Shown piece by piece: positions 48,460 to 59,620 of a stretch of DNA of 64,000 nt. Both the position numbers and the translations under genes were made by a program. Within the stretch, counting starts at the first letter, position 1. Every line of letters begins with the position of its first letter. Source of the DNA: an uncultured Lachnospiraceae bacterium (lineage in GTDB: Bacteria; Bacillota; Clostridia; Lachnospirales; Lachnospiraceae); assembly GCA_948470905.1 (NCBI GenBank), contig CAOKQK010000002.1:42093-106092 (forward strand). The letters are read 5' to 3'. The notes below the pieces were generated by a model. The model saw only the letters and a program-made list of their open reading frames with translations, searched no databases and was not told where the DNA came from.

Positions 48460-51400
48460 ATGCCAGAAACAAACAATGAAGCAAAAAATACTTATCAGCC
48501 GATGACATTTGATGCAATCAAGATCGGCTTGGCTTCACCCGAGAAAATCCGCGAGTGGTCCCACGGCGAAGTAATGAAGCCCGAGACCATCAACTACAGG
48601 ACCTTAAAGCCCGAGAGAGACGGTCTGTTCTGCGAGAAAATCTTCGGGCCCAGCAAGGACTGGGAGTGCCATTGCGGAAAATATAAAAAGATCCGGTATA
48701 AGGGCGTGGTCTGCGACCGCTGCGGCGTGGAAGTTACAAAGGCAAGCGTCCGCAGGGAGCGCATGGGGCATATTGAGCTTGCGGCGCCCGTATCCCATAT
48801 CTGGTACTTTAAAGGAATACCCAGCCGGATGGGGCTGATCCTCGATCTGTCCCCCCGTGTGCTGGAGAAGGTCCTGTATTTTGCCTCCTATATCGTCCTG
48901 GACCCCGGAGAGACGGGGCTTGAGTACAAGCAGATCCTGTCCGAGAAGGAATATCAGGATGCCCGTGAGAGCTACGGCAATAAATTCCGTGTAGGCATGG
49001 GTGCAGAGTCTATCAAGGAGCTGCTGCAGGCTATCGACCTGGAGATGGAAGCAGAGGAATTAAAGATCGGCCTGAAGGATTCCTCCGGTCAGAAGCGCGC
49101 CCGTATTATCAAAAGGCTTGAGGTTGTGGAGGCGTTCCGTGAGTCCGGCAACAGACCGGAGTGGATGATCATGGACGTGATCCCGGTGATCCCGCCTGAC
49201 ATCCGGCCTATGGTACAGCTGGACGGCGGCCGTTTCGCCACTTCCGACCTAAATGACCTGTACAGAAGGATCATCAACAGAAATAACCGTCTTAAAAGGC
49301 TGCTTGAGCTGGGCGCTCCCGATATCATTGTCCGCAATGAGAAAAGGATGCTTCAGGAGGCGGTGGACGCCCTGATCGACAACGGCAGAAGGGGACGTCC
49401 CGTTACCGGACCCGGCAACAGGGCGCTGAAATCCCTGTCTGACATGCTTAAGGGTAAGTCAGGCCGCTTCCGTCAGAACCTGCTTGGAAAGCGCGTGGAC
49501 TATTCAGGCCGTTCCGTTATCGTAGTAGGTCCGGAGCTCAAGATTTACCAGTGCGGTCTGCCCAAGGAGATGGCGATCGAGCTGTTCAAGCCTTTTGTCA
49601 TGAAAGAGCTGGTTGCCCAGGGCATCAGCCAGAATATCAAGAATGCCAAGAAGCTGGTAGACAAGATGGATACACAGGTATGGGATGTGCTGGAGGAGGT
49701 TATCAAGGAGCATCCTGTGATGCTGAACCGCGCACCTACACTGCACAGGCTGGGCATCCAGGCGTTTGAGCCCATTCTGGTAGAAGGTAAGGCGATCAAG
49801 CTGCATCCGCTGGTATGTACGGCGTTTAACGCGGACTTTGACGGCGACCAGATGGCAGTGCATCTGCCCCTGTCCGTGGAAGCACAGGCGGAGTGCCGTT
49901 TCCTGTTGCTGTCGCCCAACAACCTGTTAAAGCCCTCCGACGGAGGTCCCGTTGCCATTCCTTCACAGGATATGGTGCTGGGTATCTATTACCTGACCCA
50001 GGAGAGACCCGGTGTAGTGGGAGAGGGTAAGTTTTTCAAGAGTGTGAATGAGGCGATCCTTGCCTATGAGAATAAAGCGTGTACGCTGCACTCCAGGATC
50101 AATGTGCGCGTGTCCAAGAAGGATGCTGACGGAAATGTGGTCACGGGAAATGTGGAGTCTACACTGGGCCGTTTCCTCTTTAATGAGATCCTGCCCCAGG
50201 ATCTGGGTTATGTGGACAGGAGCAAGCCGGAGAATTTCCTGAAACCGGAGGTGGATTTCCATGTGGGAAAGAAGGAGCTGAAGCAGATCCTTGAGAAAGT
50301 TATCAACACCCATGGGGCATCCAAGACCGCGGAGGTTCTGGACGATGTTAAGTCCATTGGATATAAGTATTCTACCAGGGCTGCCATGACCGTGTCCATT
50401 TCCGACATGATCGTGCCCTCCAGAAAGCCGGAGATGCTGGCTCAGGCACAGGCTACCGTTGACAAGATAGCGGCAAACTACCGCAGGGGTCTGATCACCG
50501 AGGAAGAAAGATACCGTGCGGTGGTGGAGACCTGGAACGAGACGGATAAGGAGCTGACGGAGGTACTGCTGGCAGGTCTGGACAGGTACAACAATATCCA
50601 TATGATGGAGGATTCCGGCGCCCGTGGTTCCAACCAGCAGATCAAGCAGCTTGCAGGCATGCGCGGACTGATGGCGGATACCACAGGAAGGACCATCGAA
50701 CTGCCAATCAAGTCAAACTTCCGTGAGGGCCTGGACGTGCTGGAGTACTTCATGTCCGCACACGGAGCCCGTAAAGGTCTGTCCGACACGGCGCTGCGGA
50801 CCGCAGACTCCGGGTATCTGACCAGACGTATGGTGGACGTATCCCAGGAGCTTTCCATCCGGGAGGTGGACTGCGCGGAAGGCAGGGCTGAGATTCCCGG
50901 CGTTGTGGTCAAGGCGTTCATGGACGGCAAGGAGACTATCGAGGGGCTGAAGGACAGGATCACGGGAAGATATGCCTGTGAAGACATTTATGATAGAGAC
51001 GGAAATATGATCGTGAAGCACAACCACATGATCACGCCCAGCCGTGCGGCGAAGATCCTGAGCGTGGTGGACGATGAGGGAGAGCCGGTCATAAAGGAGG
51101 TAAAGATCCGTACCATCCTTACCTGCCGTTCCCATGTGGGTATCTGTGCAAAGTGCTACGGTGCAAACATGGCTACCGGCGAGGCGGTCCAGGTGGGCGA
51201 GGCGGTAGGAATCATCGCGGCGCAGTCCATCGGTGAACCCGGCACACAGCTGACCATGAGAACCTTCCATACAGGAGGCGTTGCCGGTGATGACATCACA
51301 CAGGGTCTTCCCCGTGTAGAGGAGCTTTTTGAGGCGAGAAAGCCCAAGGGCCTGGCAATCATCGCCGAGTTTGGCGGCAAGGCGGAGCTGCGGGACACCA

Positions 51401-52236
51401 AGAAAAAGCGCGAGGTTATCATCAGCAATGATGAGACAGGCGAGACTAAGGCATACCTGATCCCTTACGGTTCCCGTATCAAGGTGATGGATGGCCAGGT
51501 GCTGGAGGCAGGCGACGAGCTGACGGAAGGCTCGGTAAATCCCCATGACCTGTTAAAGATCAAGGGAATCCGCGCAGTGCAGGATTACATGCTCCGGGAG
51601 GTACAGAGGGTGTACAGACTGCAGGGTGTTGACATTGCGGATAAGCATATTGAGGTCATTGTGCGCCAGATGCTGAAAAAGATCCGCATTGAGAACAACG
51701 GCGATACGGATTTCCTGCCGGGCACGCTGGTCGATGTCCTGGACTATGAGGATATGAATGAGCGGCTGATCGCAGAGGGGAAAGAGCCCGCTGACGGCAA
51801 GCAGGTGCTGCTGGGTATTACCAAGGCGGCTCTTGCCACCAATTCTTTCCTGTCTGCAGCGTCCTTCCAGGAGACTACCAAGGTTCTGACCGAGGCGGCG
51901 ATCAAGGGCAAGGTTGACCATCTGATCGGCCTGAAGGAGAACGTCATTATCGGTAAGCTGATCCCTGTGGGAACCGGCATGAAGCGGTACCGCAACACAA
52001 GGCTCAATACCGATGCGGTGGAGGAAGTTTCGCTGTCCGAGATCGGTTTTTCTGAATTGGATGATACAGAGGACGAGGGCAAGATCAGTTTTTCCGAGCT
52101 TGATGATGAGAGCGGTGTTTTTGAAGATAACGAGCCGGATATGGACGACGAAGAAGATATGATGGACGAAATAGATGAAATGGAAGATGCGGAGGAGCAG
52201 GCTGAGGAAGCGGCTTTCGCCGGAGCCCGGGAATAG
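48460..52236 (+). CDS. rpoC: RNA polymerase beta-prime subunit
   Basis: This subunit has about 1258 residues. The N-terminal zinc site is [20 protein letters not shown]. The catalytic magnesium motif [12 protein letters not shown] lies mid-protein. The bridge and trigger regions are recognisable ([18 protein letters not shown]), as is the second zinc site [16 protein letters not shown]. The C-terminus is strongly acidic ([20 protein letters not shown]), as in rpoB here. AAGGGAG at 48445-48451 fits ATG 48460; GTG 48451 is the alternative. It follows rpoB after the MITE-like element. Confidence 0.96.
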   Translation: MPETNNEAKNTYQPMTFDAIKIGLASPEKIREWSHGEVMKPETINYRTLKPERDGLFCEKIFGPSKDWECHCGKYKKIRYKGVVCDRCGVEVTKASVRRERMGHIELAAPVSHIWYFKGIPSRMGLILDLSPRVLEKVLYFASYIVLDPGETGLEYKQILSEKEYQDARESYGNKFRVGMGAESIKELLQAIDLEMEAEELKIGLKDSSGQKRARIIKRLEVVEAFRESGNRPEWMIMDVIPVIPPDIRPMVQLDGGRFATSDLNDLYRRIINRNNRLKRLLELGAPDIIVRNEKRMLQEAVDALIDNGRRGRPVTGPGNRALKSLSDMLKGKSGRFRQNLLGKRVDYSGRSVIVVGPELKIYQCGLPKEMAIELFKPFVMKELVAQGISQNIKNAKKLVDKMDTQVWDVLEEVIKEHPVMLNRAPTLHRLGIQAFEPILVEGKAIKLHPLVCTAFNADFDGDQMAVHLPLSVEAQAECRFLLLSPNNLLKPSDGGPVAIPSQDMVLGIYYLTQERPGVVGEGKFFKSVNEAILAYENKACTLHSRINVRVSKKDADGNVVTGNVESTLGRFLFNEILPQDLGYVDRSKPENFLKPEVDFHVGKKELKQILEKVINTHGASKTAEVLDDVKSIGYKYSTRAAMTVSISDMIVPSRKPEMLAQAQATVDKIAANYRRGLITEEERYRAVVETWNETDKELTEVLLAGLDRYNNIHMMEDSGARGSNQQIKQLAGMRGLMADTTGRTIELPIKSNFREGLDVLEYFMSAHGARKGLSDTALRTADSGYLTRRMVDVSQELSIREVDCAEGRAEIPGVVVKAFMDGKETIEGLKDRITGRYACEDIYDRDGNMIVKHNHMITPSRAAKILSVVDDEGEPVIKEVKIRTILTCRSHVGICAKCYGANMATGEAVQVGEAVGIIAAQSIGEPGTQLTMRTFHTGGVAGDDITQGLPRVEELFEARKPKGLAIIAEFGGKAELRDTKKKREVIISNDETGETKAYLIPYGSRIKVMDGQVLEAGDELTEGSVNPHDLLKIKGIRAVQDYMLREVQRVYRLQGVDIADKHIEVIVRQMLKKIRIENNGDTDFLPGTLVDVLDYEDMNERLIAEGKEPADGKQVLLGITKAALATNSFLSAASFQETTKVLTEAAIKGKVDHLIGLKENVIIGKLIPVGTGMKRYRNTRLNTDAVEEVSLSEIGFSELDDTEDEGKISFSELDDESGVFEDNEPDMDDEEDMMDEIDEMEDAEEQAEEAAFAGARE

Positions 52237-52309
52237 AAGGGACCGGCGTCCACGAAAAAAAGTAATATGATGAAATAAAAGAAATTTAGTCAGAGAGTAA
52301 ATCAAAGAT

Positions 52310-52354
52310 AAAAAAACAGGGCGACGCCGGAAGACAGCGGAGCCCTGTTTTTTT
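52310..52354 (+). terminator. Terminator after rpoC
   Basis: ACAGGGC (52316-52322) pairs with GCCCTGT (52342-52348), flanked by A-run and T-run. The loop is 19 nt and contains smaller pairings. It ends the rpoBC unit. Confidence 0.82.
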
Positions 52355-52413
52355 ACCTTATAGGAAACTGCTCCGTCAGGAGCCTGCATTCCGAATTCGC
52401 GAAGCGAATTTGC

Positions 52414-52438
52414 AAGTGCTTCGCAGAAGCACTTTTTT
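52414..52438 (+). terminator. Second, tandem terminator
   Basis: AAGTGCTT (52414-52421) pairs with AAGCACTT (52427-52434), followed by more T. A GAATTCGCGAAGCGAATT-type inverted repeat lies just upstream (52393-52410). The T-run is on the plus strand, so it backs up the rpoC terminator. The remainder of the 300-bp gap shows nothing else. Confidence 0.65.
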
Positions 52439-52536
52439 ATGCGCAGGGGTGCGCAATGTATATTGCTGCCTTGCAGCATGCCTCCCGGCGATGATATGTC
52501 CTGCCGTGTGTTGTCAGGCAAAAATTTCTTTGCAGG

Positions 52537-54441
52537 TCATGGAAGGAGCTGTAAAAATAAAGAGCAGGAGTAAAGTATGTTTGCCTGCCTCAGATCCGCT
52601 TCCGGAAGCTTCTCGGCAGCCGTGTTCCGCAGACGGTCCAAAAGCCCGCTCAGCAGGGCTGCGTCCACGTATTTTTGAAGCGCCGGCAGCTCCAGGGCTG
52701 CAAGCACTTTATCGCGATAATTGCGCCAGAGCAGCCTGCTCCGATAACAGTAATCGGCGCTGTGGATCCCCTGGGAGTGCAGATCATCCAGAATCTCCTC
52801 CGGAACAAGCCCTTTCATGTAAGTGCGTACCAGCCCCTGTTCCGCACCGTCGGCAAGCATACATTTCACGGGCAGGCGGCAGCACAGCTCCACCACCCGT
52901 TTGTCCCTGGCGGGATCGCGGATCAGGACCCCGTAAATAAGCCCCATGATAGTGTCAAGCATTCCCTCCTGCATCTGTTCCAAAGGGTTGGCGGCAAGAT
53001 TCAGCCGCTGCCTGCGGGTATCTGCCTGGCCGCTGCCGTATTTCTTCAGATTCCCGGCAGCCACCTTCCCCAGCCTGTACTTTTGGATCAGTTCCGGGGC
53101 AGCCAGCCATTTCGGCATACCTTCCACATCCGTATAGGGCTTTTCCTTCTGGCGGATAAATAGAAGCTGGCTGAGCTTGTGTTTTGGCACCCCGTATCGT
53201 GCGCTGTAGATCTTGTTGAGGCGGGCGGCATGAAAGGGATGCAGGGAGGCAAGGAGCTGGTGCAGAGTGCCGGATGCCGTCCCATAGGATATGGTAAAAT
53301 TGCCGTATTGGGCTTTTAACATCAGACGGCAGCCCTCAACGGATGCATGCCGGTAAATTTCGCTGAACCAGATCAGATCCAGCCCGGATTTCATGGGATA
53401 ACCGATCAGAGGCAGCAGGGCGGGAAGCTCCGAAAAGGCATCCCTTCCCCAGCAGGGAAGGAAATGCGGGAGGATATTGTTGTATTTTGCACAGAGTGCT
53501 TTTACGCCGGGAGTCTCGTCCGTTATTATGTGAGGATTGACGTCTCTCGGGAAGTCGGGCAGGGGTACGGAAGTGTAGCTGTACAGGGATCTGCCCTGCT
53601 CTGCCAGGGCTGCGGCGGCAAGGGCGGAGACAGAGGAGGAATTCAGCCCGCTGCTCAGGGCACAGCCGGTTTTCTGGGAGCTACGCAGCATGGAACGCAC
53701 ACTGGCGGATAAGGTGTCCACGAACAGCGTCCGGTAAGCTTCCTCGCTGGACTGCCGCAGGTCGGGGCGCAGCTTCAGAGGGGACCAATAGACCGACTGA
53801 TCCCATTTTTTGCCCGTGACTGTCATTATACAGGCGGCGGGCATCTGGAATATATTTTCATAAGGGGTCAGCCCTTGAAAGAGAGCCATTTGGGCGGAGG
53901 AGGAGTACAGGCAGCCGCCGAGCCACTGCTCATTTGCGCCGGCCTGGCACAGCTTTGCCAGGGGAAGGACAGCGGTGCTGAAAATGAATCGCTCCCCCTG
54001 CCTGGAATAGAACAGGCTCCGGCTGCCCATATGATCCGTACACAGCACAGCGGTCCTGGTGTCCGTGTGGAAGGCGGCGAAGGCAAAGGCGCCCAGACAA
54101 TGATCGCCCAGTGAACTTCCCCATTTTAAATAGGCAGCCAGGAGGAGCTGCCCGTCAGAAGGAGAGTCTCCACAGCCAGGAAGTAGCCCCAACAATTCGT
54201 CCCTGTTGTCCAGAACGCAGTCCGCCGTAAAGAGCAGATCATGCTCCCTGTCGTATACGGGCAGCTGTTCGGTGACAGCCTCTTTTGTAAAATATTGATG
54301 GCAGCAGCCAAATGCAGCGTTCCCGCAGGAAAGCTTTTCGTAGCGGTCAATGCGGTAGCACTGATAGGCGCCGCTCAGCTGTTCCGCAGCTTCGGGCTCC
54401 GGAGCTTTTTGAAAGTCAATGATTCCCCAAATTGCCGACAT
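52537..54441 (-). CDS. Asparagine-synthetase-like protein lacking the glutaminase cysteine
   Basis: This 634-residue protein has the two-domain AsnB architecture. The N-terminal Ntn-type domain begins MSAIWGIIDFQ: the residue after Met, cysteine in active glutaminases, is serine. LLFTADCVLDNRDEL, LGAFAFAAFHTDT and DHMGSRSLFYSRQGERFIFS follow. The C-terminal synthetase domain has SSGLNSSSVSALAAAAL in place of the ATP-pyrophosphatase S-G-G-x-D-S-S loop, so two key positions are changed. It cannot use glutamine in the normal way and may use ammonia or another nucleophile, or be non-catalytic. CGAGAGGG precedes ATG 54441. It is inserted between rpoC and rpsL, divergent from rmlD. Confidence 0.72.
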   Translation of the reverse strand: MSAIWGIIDFQKAPEPEAAEQLSGAYQCYRIDRYEKLSCGNAAFGCCHQYFTKEAVTEQLPVYDREHDLLFTADCVLDNRDELLGLLPGCGDSPSDGQLLLAAYLKWGSSLGDHCLGAFAFAAFHTDTRTAVLCTDHMGSRSLFYSRQGERFIFSTAVLPLAKLCQAGANEQWLGGCLYSSSAQMALFQGLTPYENIFQMPAACIMTVTGKKWDQSVYWSPLKLRPDLRQSSEEAYRTLFVDTLSASVRSMLRSSQKTGCALSSGLNSSSVSALAAAALAEQGRSLYSYTSVPLPDFPRDVNPHIITDETPGVKALCAKYNNILPHFLPCWGRDAFSELPALLPLIGYPMKSGLDLIWFSEIYRHASVEGCRLMLKAQYGNFTISYGTASGTLHQLLASLHPFHAARLNKIYSARYGVPKHKLSQLLFIRQKEKPYTDVEGMPKWLAAPELIQKYRLGKVAAGNLKKYGSGQADTRRQRLNLAANPLEQMQEGMLDTIMGLIYGVLIRDPARDKRVVELCCRLPVKCMLADGAEQGLVRTYMKGLVPEEILDDLHSQGIHSADYCYRSRLLWRNYRDKVLAALELPALQKYVDAALLSGLLDRLRNTAAEKLPEADLRQANILYSCSLFLQLLP

Positions 54442-54531
54442 GTTGATCCCTCTCGTTTTCTCTGCTCTGAAAGCGGTTCTCAGCGGGAATGCGTATCTTG
54501 CGAAGGCAGTCCGTATGAAAATGGATTAAAG

Positions 54532-54603
54532 GAATTGTTTATAAATAAATCTTAACATTTGACTGGACTGAGCTGCAAATGCAAAGTTATTTATAAACAA
54601 TTC
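54532..54603. repeat. 17-bp perfect inverted repeat in the divergent promoter region
   Basis: GAATTGTTTATAAATAA (54532-54548) and TTATTTATAAACAATTC (54587-54603) are perfect reverse complements with a 38-bp spacer. They lie in the 396-bp region between the divergent AsnB-like and rmlD genes. Each arm contains the palindrome TTTATAAA. The arms could be paired operator sites, a large hairpin, or the ends of a tiny mobile element. The rest of the gap holds no other gene. Confidence 0.7.
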
Positions 54604-54837
54604 TTAAGAAAATCATAGCACAATGCAGGCAGACAGGCAAGTAAAAATAGCCGGTCTTTACTTCCGGCGGGGTGTTATGGTAAAATGCTTACAGAAGGCA
54701 GAGTCAGGCGGGCAAAGGCGGCGTGGGTAAGAGCGGCGTAGGTTCCTTTGCCAGCCTGGCGGACAAAAAATTTCCCGGATGGTTTTGGAGATTTTGCCTG
54801 AAAAGCAATGCGAATCAGCAGGAAAGAGAGGCAATCT

Positions 54838-55695
54838 ATGAAAGTTCTGGTAACGGGAGTCAGGGGACAGCTTGGCTATGATGTGGTAAATGAGCTTGAA
54901 AAACGCGGTATGGAGGCTGTGGGGGTGGATATCCAGGAGATGGACATTACCGACGGGGAGAGTGTGGACAGAGTGGTCAGGGCGTCGTCGCCTGATGCGG
55001 TGATCCACTGCGCGGCATATACCGCAGTAGACGCAGCGGAAGAAAATGAGGAGCTCTGCCGCAGAGTGAATGCGGACGGCACAAAGAATATCGCCAGGGT
55101 CTGCCGGGACCTGGATATCAAGTTACTTTATGTCAGCACTGACTATGTATTCAACGGCGAGGGCGAAAGGTTCTGGGAGCCGGAGGATGAGCGCGCGCCC
55201 AAAAGCGTCTATGGACAGACCAAATACGAGGGCGAGCTTGCGGTGCAGGATATGCTGGACAAGTATTTTATAGTGCGCATTGCATGGGTCTTTGGCGTCA
55301 ACGGCAAGAATTTTGTCAAGACGATGCTGAATCTGTCCAGGAATCATGACAGCCTTACGGTGGTGAATGACCAGTTTGGCTCGCCTACCTACACCTACGA
55401 CCTGGCCAGGCTTTTGGTGGATATGATCTTGACGGAAAAATACGGCGTTTATCATGCCACCAACGAGGGCGTCTGCTCCTGGTATGACTTTGCCTGTGCC
55501 ATTTTCAGGGAGGCAGGGATAGAGATGGATGTACGCCCTGTGACCACGGAAGAATACGGAGCCAGGGCGGCACGCCCCGCCAACAGCCGCATGAGCAAGG
55601 AGAAACTGACGGAAAACGGGTTCGAGCGGCTTCCTGAGTGGCAGGATGCGCTGAAGCGGTATATCGGGATTTTGAAGGAACAGAAGTTCATTTAA
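54838..55695 (+). CDS. rfbD: dTDP-4-dehydrorhamnose reductase
   Basis: This 285-residue SDR-type enzyme makes dTDP-L-rhamnose from the 4-keto intermediate with NAD(P)H. It starts VLVTGVRGQLGYDVVNEL, has VIHCAAYTAVDAAEEN, LLYVSTDYVFNG, the catalytic Y-x-x-x-K in YGQTKYEGELAV, and VVNDQFGSPTYTYDLARLL. It is alone: rmlA, rmlB and rmlC are not in the window, so the rest of the pathway must be elsewhere. It is probably a glycan gene inserted in the rpoC-rpsL gap. ATG 54838 was chosen over an upstream start at 54808. Confidence 0.9.
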   Translation: MKVLVTGVRGQLGYDVVNELEKRGMEAVGVDIQEMDITDGESVDRVVRASSPDAVIHCAAYTAVDAAEENEELCRRVNADGTKNIARVCRDLDIKLLYVSTDYVFNGEGERFWEPEDERAPKSVYGQTKYEGELAVQDMLDKYFIVRIAWVFGVNGKNFVKTMLNLSRNHDSLTVVNDQFGSPTYTYDLARLLVDMILTEKYGVYHATNEGVCSWYDFACAIFREAGIEMDVRPVTTEEYGARAARPANSRMSKEKLTENGFERLPEWQDALKRYIGILKEQKFI

Positions 55696-55797
55696 AAAAA
55701 AAGACTGTCCTTGCTGCCGTGAAGGCGCAATAGTTCAGACAGGTCACTGAACTGTTACGTGAAGGCTTCAGCGGGCGAAAAAATCTCAAGAAAACAG

Positions 55798-55826
55798 TTG
55801 ACAATGCATTCTCTAATAGCTATAAT
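55798..55826 (+). promoter_or_regulatory. Consensus promoter of the rpsL-rpsG-fusA unit
   Basis: TTGACA (55798-55803), a 17-bp spacer and TATAAT (55821-55826) form a perfect consensus promoter, as expected for a very highly expressed ribosomal operon. Confidence 0.9.
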
Positions 55827-55962
55827 GATATAGCGTGCGCGAGGATGCATTTTTTTCGTACCGCACAGGAACAGGGCAGTGCTCAGGGCCGGTTGTGAGA
55901 TTACTGCTTGTTTCCGAATAGTTACAAACTAAATTTTAGATTTCAGAAAGAGGTGAAACAGA

Positions 55963-56391
55963 ATGCCAACATTTAACCAGTTAGTAAGAAAAGGCCGTCA
56001 GACATCCGTAAAGAAGTCAACGGCGCCTGCTCTGCAGAAAGGCTACAATTCCCTTCACAAGAAGGCGACCGATGTATCCGCTCCCCAGAAGCGCGGCGTG
56101 TGTACGACTGTCAAGACAGACACCCCCAAGAAGCCAAACTCTGCGCTCAGAAAGATTGCCAGAGTACGTCTTTCCAACGGGATTGAAGTGACAAGCTATA
56201 TCCCCGGCGAAGGACACAACCTTCAGGAGCACAGTGTCGTTTTGATTCGTGGCGGCAGGGTAAAGGATATGCCCGGTGTGAGATATCACATCATCCGTGG
56301 TACGCTGGATACAGCAGGTGTTGCCAACAGAAGGCAGGCACGCTCCAAGTACGGCGCCAAGAGGCCTAAGGAGGCAAAGGCAAAGAAGTAA
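55963..56391 (+). CDS. rpsL: Ribosomal protein uS12
   Basis: This 142-residue small-subunit protein contains [57 protein letters not shown] and [19 protein letters not shown]. Lysines in TPKKPNS and GRVKDMPG are those usually changed in streptomycin-resistant mutants and are wild type here. It maintains decoding accuracy. AGAGGTGA precedes the ATG. Confidence 0.96.
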   Translation: MPTFNQLVRKGRQTSVKKSTAPALQKGYNSLHKKATDVSAPQKRGVCTTVKTDTPKKPNSALRKIARVRLSNGIEVTSYIPGEGHNLQEHSVVLIRGGRVKDMPGVRYHIIRGTLDTAGVANRRQARSKYGAKRPKEAKAKK

Positions 56392-56515
56392 TTGATTTTG
56401 CTTCTGGATATTCGGGACAAACCTAAACGTAACTAAGAAAGTGTTGGAGTTCTGTTATACAGATACAGCACGGACACTTGGGGAAACACATGTGAGTACC
56501 GATGAATTATTTTAA

Positions 56516-57150
<635 letters not shown>

Positions 57151-57256
57151 CCGGTGATTTCCCAAGGCAGGACCCCCGATATGAGGCGGTGCGGATGAAA
57201 GCTTCGTTTTTTGCCGCAATAGATTCTAAAGTAGAGATTGGAAGGAGGAAAAAATC

Positions 57257-59419
57257 TTGGCTGAAAGAGAATATCCCTTAGAGAGAACCAGGAATATCGG
57301 GATCATGGCTCATATCGATGCCGGCAAGACCACATTGACTGAGCGTATCCTGTATTATACCGGTGTAAACTACAAGATTGGTGATACTCATGAAGGCACT
57401 GCCACCATGGACTGGATGGAGCAGGAGCAGGAGAGAGGCATCACCATCACTTCAGCTGCGACCACCTGCCATTGGACTTTGGAAAAAGAGACCAAGCCCA
57501 TGCCTGGTGCGTTGGAGCATCGTATCAATATTATTGATACCCCGGGTCACGTTGATTTTACTGTGGAAGTAGAGCGTTCCCTTCGTGTATTGGACGGCGC
57601 AGTAGGTGTTTTCTGTGCGAAGGGCGGTGTAGAGCCTCAGTCCGAGAATGTCTGGCGTCAGGCTGACACCTATAATGTGCCTCGTATGGCGTTCATCAAC
57701 AAGATGGATATCCTGGGAGCGAATTTCTATGGCGCGGTAGAGCAGATCAGGACCAGACTTGGCAAAAATGCCATCATTCTTCAGCTGCCTATCGGCAAAG
57801 AAGAAAGTTTTAAAGGAATCATTGACCTGTTTGAGATGAAGGCTTACATCTATAATGATGATAAGGGTGAGAATATCACTGTTACCGATGATCTTGGAGA
57901 TATGAAGGACGATGCAGAGCTTTACCGCACCGAACTGATTGAAAAGATCAGCGAACTGGACGATGATCTTATGATGATGTACCTGGAGGGTGAGGAACCT
58001 TCCGTAGAAGATATGAAGAAAGCACTGCGCAAGGCAACCTGCGAGTGCAAGGCAATCCCTGTGTGCTGTGGTTCGGCTTACCGCAACAAGGGCGTCCAGA
58101 AGCTGCTGGATGCAATCCTGGAGTATATGCCTGCACCTACCGATATCCCTGCTATCAAGGGTGTCGACATGCAGGGCAACGAAGTGGAAAAGCATTCAAG
58201 CGACACCGAGCCTTTTGCGGCCCTTGCCTTTAAGATCATGGCAGATCCCTTTGTGGGAAAGCTTGCGTTCTTCCGTGTATATTCCGGTACTTTGAATTCC
58301 GGATCTTATGTATTGAATGCAACAAAAGAAAAGAAAGAGCGCGTTGGGCGCATCCTGCAGATGCATGCCAACAAGCGTGCGGAGCTGGATAAGGTGTATT
58401 CCGGAGATATTGCTGCCGCAGTTGGGTTTAAATTCACCGCAACAGGAGATACTCTCTGTGATGAGCAGCATCCTGTAATCCTTGAGTCCATGGAGTTCCC
58501 TGAGCCCGTTATCGAGCTGGCAATCGAGCCTAAGACCAAGGCTGGACAGGGCAAGATGGGCGAGGCCCTCGCAAAGCTTGCGGAGGAGGATCCCACATTC
58601 CGCGCACACACCAACCAGGAAACCGGACAGACGATCATCGCCGGCATGGGTGAGCTTCACCTGGAGATCATCGTTGACCGCCTGCTGCGTGAGTTCAAGG
58701 TGGAGGCTAACGTAGGCGCACCTCAGGTTGCATATAAGGAGGCGTTCACCAAGGCTGTGGAAGTAGATTCCAAGTACGCAAAGCAGTCCGGCGGCCGTGG
58801 ACAGTACGGACATTGTAAGGTGAAGTTCGAGCCCCTGGAGGCAAACTGTGAGAAGTTTGAATTTGATCCCAAGGCTAATATCCTGATCAATGAACCGCCC
58901 ACACTGCTGTTTGAATCCACTGTAGTCGGCGGCTCCATTCCCAAGGAATATATTCCTGCGGTAGGCGAAGGAATCAGGGAAGCAGCTCAGGCAGGTATCC
59001 TTGGCGGATTCCCTGTGTTGGGTGTCCACGCAAATGTATATGACGGTTCCTATCATGAGGTCGACTCCTCTGAAATGGCATTCCACATTGCCGGCTCCAT
59101 GGCATTCAAGGAAGCTATGCAGAAGGCTGCGCCCGTGCTGCTTGAGCCCATCATGAAAGTGGAAGTCACAATGCCTGAGGAGTATATGGGAGACGTTATC
59201 GGCGACCTGAACTCCCGCCGCGGACGTGTGGAAGGCATGGAGGACATCGGCGGAGGCAAGATGGTTAAGGCATATGTTCCCCTTGCTGAAATGTTCGGCT
59301 ATTCCACAGACCTTCGCTCCAAGACCCAGGGGCGCGGCAACTACTCCATGTTCTTTGAAAAGTATGAGCCCGTTCCCAAGAACGTTCAGGAAAAGGTCCT
59401 GGCTGCGAAGAAAGGCTAA
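57257..59419 (+). CDS. fusA: Elongation factor G
   Basis: This 720-residue translocation GTPase has [20 protein letters not shown] (P loop), [11 protein letters not shown] (switch I), [20 protein letters not shown] (switch II) and INKMD. Domain IV/V motifs [14 protein letters not shown] and [16 protein letters not shown] are present. The start codon is TTG at 57257, preceded by AAGGAGG; there is no nearby ATG. The unusual start may lower or tune its level. It lies between rpsG and tuf. Confidence 0.96.
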   Translation: MAEREYPLERTRNIGIMAHIDAGKTTLTERILYYTGVNYKIGDTHEGTATMDWMEQEQERGITITSAATTCHWTLEKETKPMPGALEHRINIIDTPGHVDFTVEVERSLRVLDGAVGVFCAKGGVEPQSENVWRQADTYNVPRMAFINKMDILGANFYGAVEQIRTRLGKNAIILQLPIGKEESFKGIIDLFEMKAYIYNDDKGENITVTDDLGDMKDDAELYRTELIEKISELDDDLMMMYLEGEEPSVEDMKKALRKATCECKAIPVCCGSAYRNKGVQKLLDAILEYMPAPTDIPAIKGVDMQGNEVEKHSSDTEPFAALAFKIMADPFVGKLAFFRVYSGTLNSGSYVLNATKEKKERVGRILQMHANKRAELDKVYSGDIAAAVGFKFTATGDTLCDEQHPVILESMEFPEPVIELAIEPKTKAGQGKMGEALAKLAEEDPTFRAHTNQETGQTIIAGMGELHLEIIVDRLLREFKVEANVGAPQVAYKEAFTKAVEVDSKYAKQSGGRGQYGHCKVKFEPLEANCEKFEFDPKANILINEPPTLLFESTVVGGSIPKEYIPAVGEGIREAAQAGILGGFPVLGVHANVYDGSYHEVDSSEMAFHIAGSMAFKEAMQKAAPVLLEPIMKVEVTMPEEYMGDVIGDLNSRRGRVEGMEDIGGGKMVKAYVPLAEMFGYSTDLRSKTQGRGNYSMFFEKYEPVPKNVQEKVLAAKKG

Positions 59420-59455
59420 AGGAAAAGTATTTTTCCAATATTATCAAAAAACAAC

Positions 59456-59484
59456 TTGAAAAACCTCTGATTATTTAATATAAT
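59456..59484 (+). promoter_or_regulatory. Promoter of tuf
   Basis: TTGAAA (59456-59461) and TATAAT (59479-59484) have a 17-bp spacer, in the 201-bp gap between fusA and tuf. A promoter of its own allows the higher expression expected of EF-Tu. Confidence 0.75.
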
Positions 59485-59620
59485 AGAAAACAGATTCGGC
59501 TTTCTATTATTCAGGAACCATGATCAGAGGCAGTCGGGTTAATAGAGCATCGGGAGCGTCTGAAAGTGTCCTGGTGAGAAAAGAGCAAATTGTTTTATTA
59601 AATGAAGGAGGATTTTAATA

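Noticed and set aside
52537-54441. Lasso-peptide cyclase reading of the AsnB-like gene
   Set aside because: The missing cysteine fits, but the ATP loop is also degraded and no precursor, leader protease or RRE-like gene is next to it. The name is not justified.
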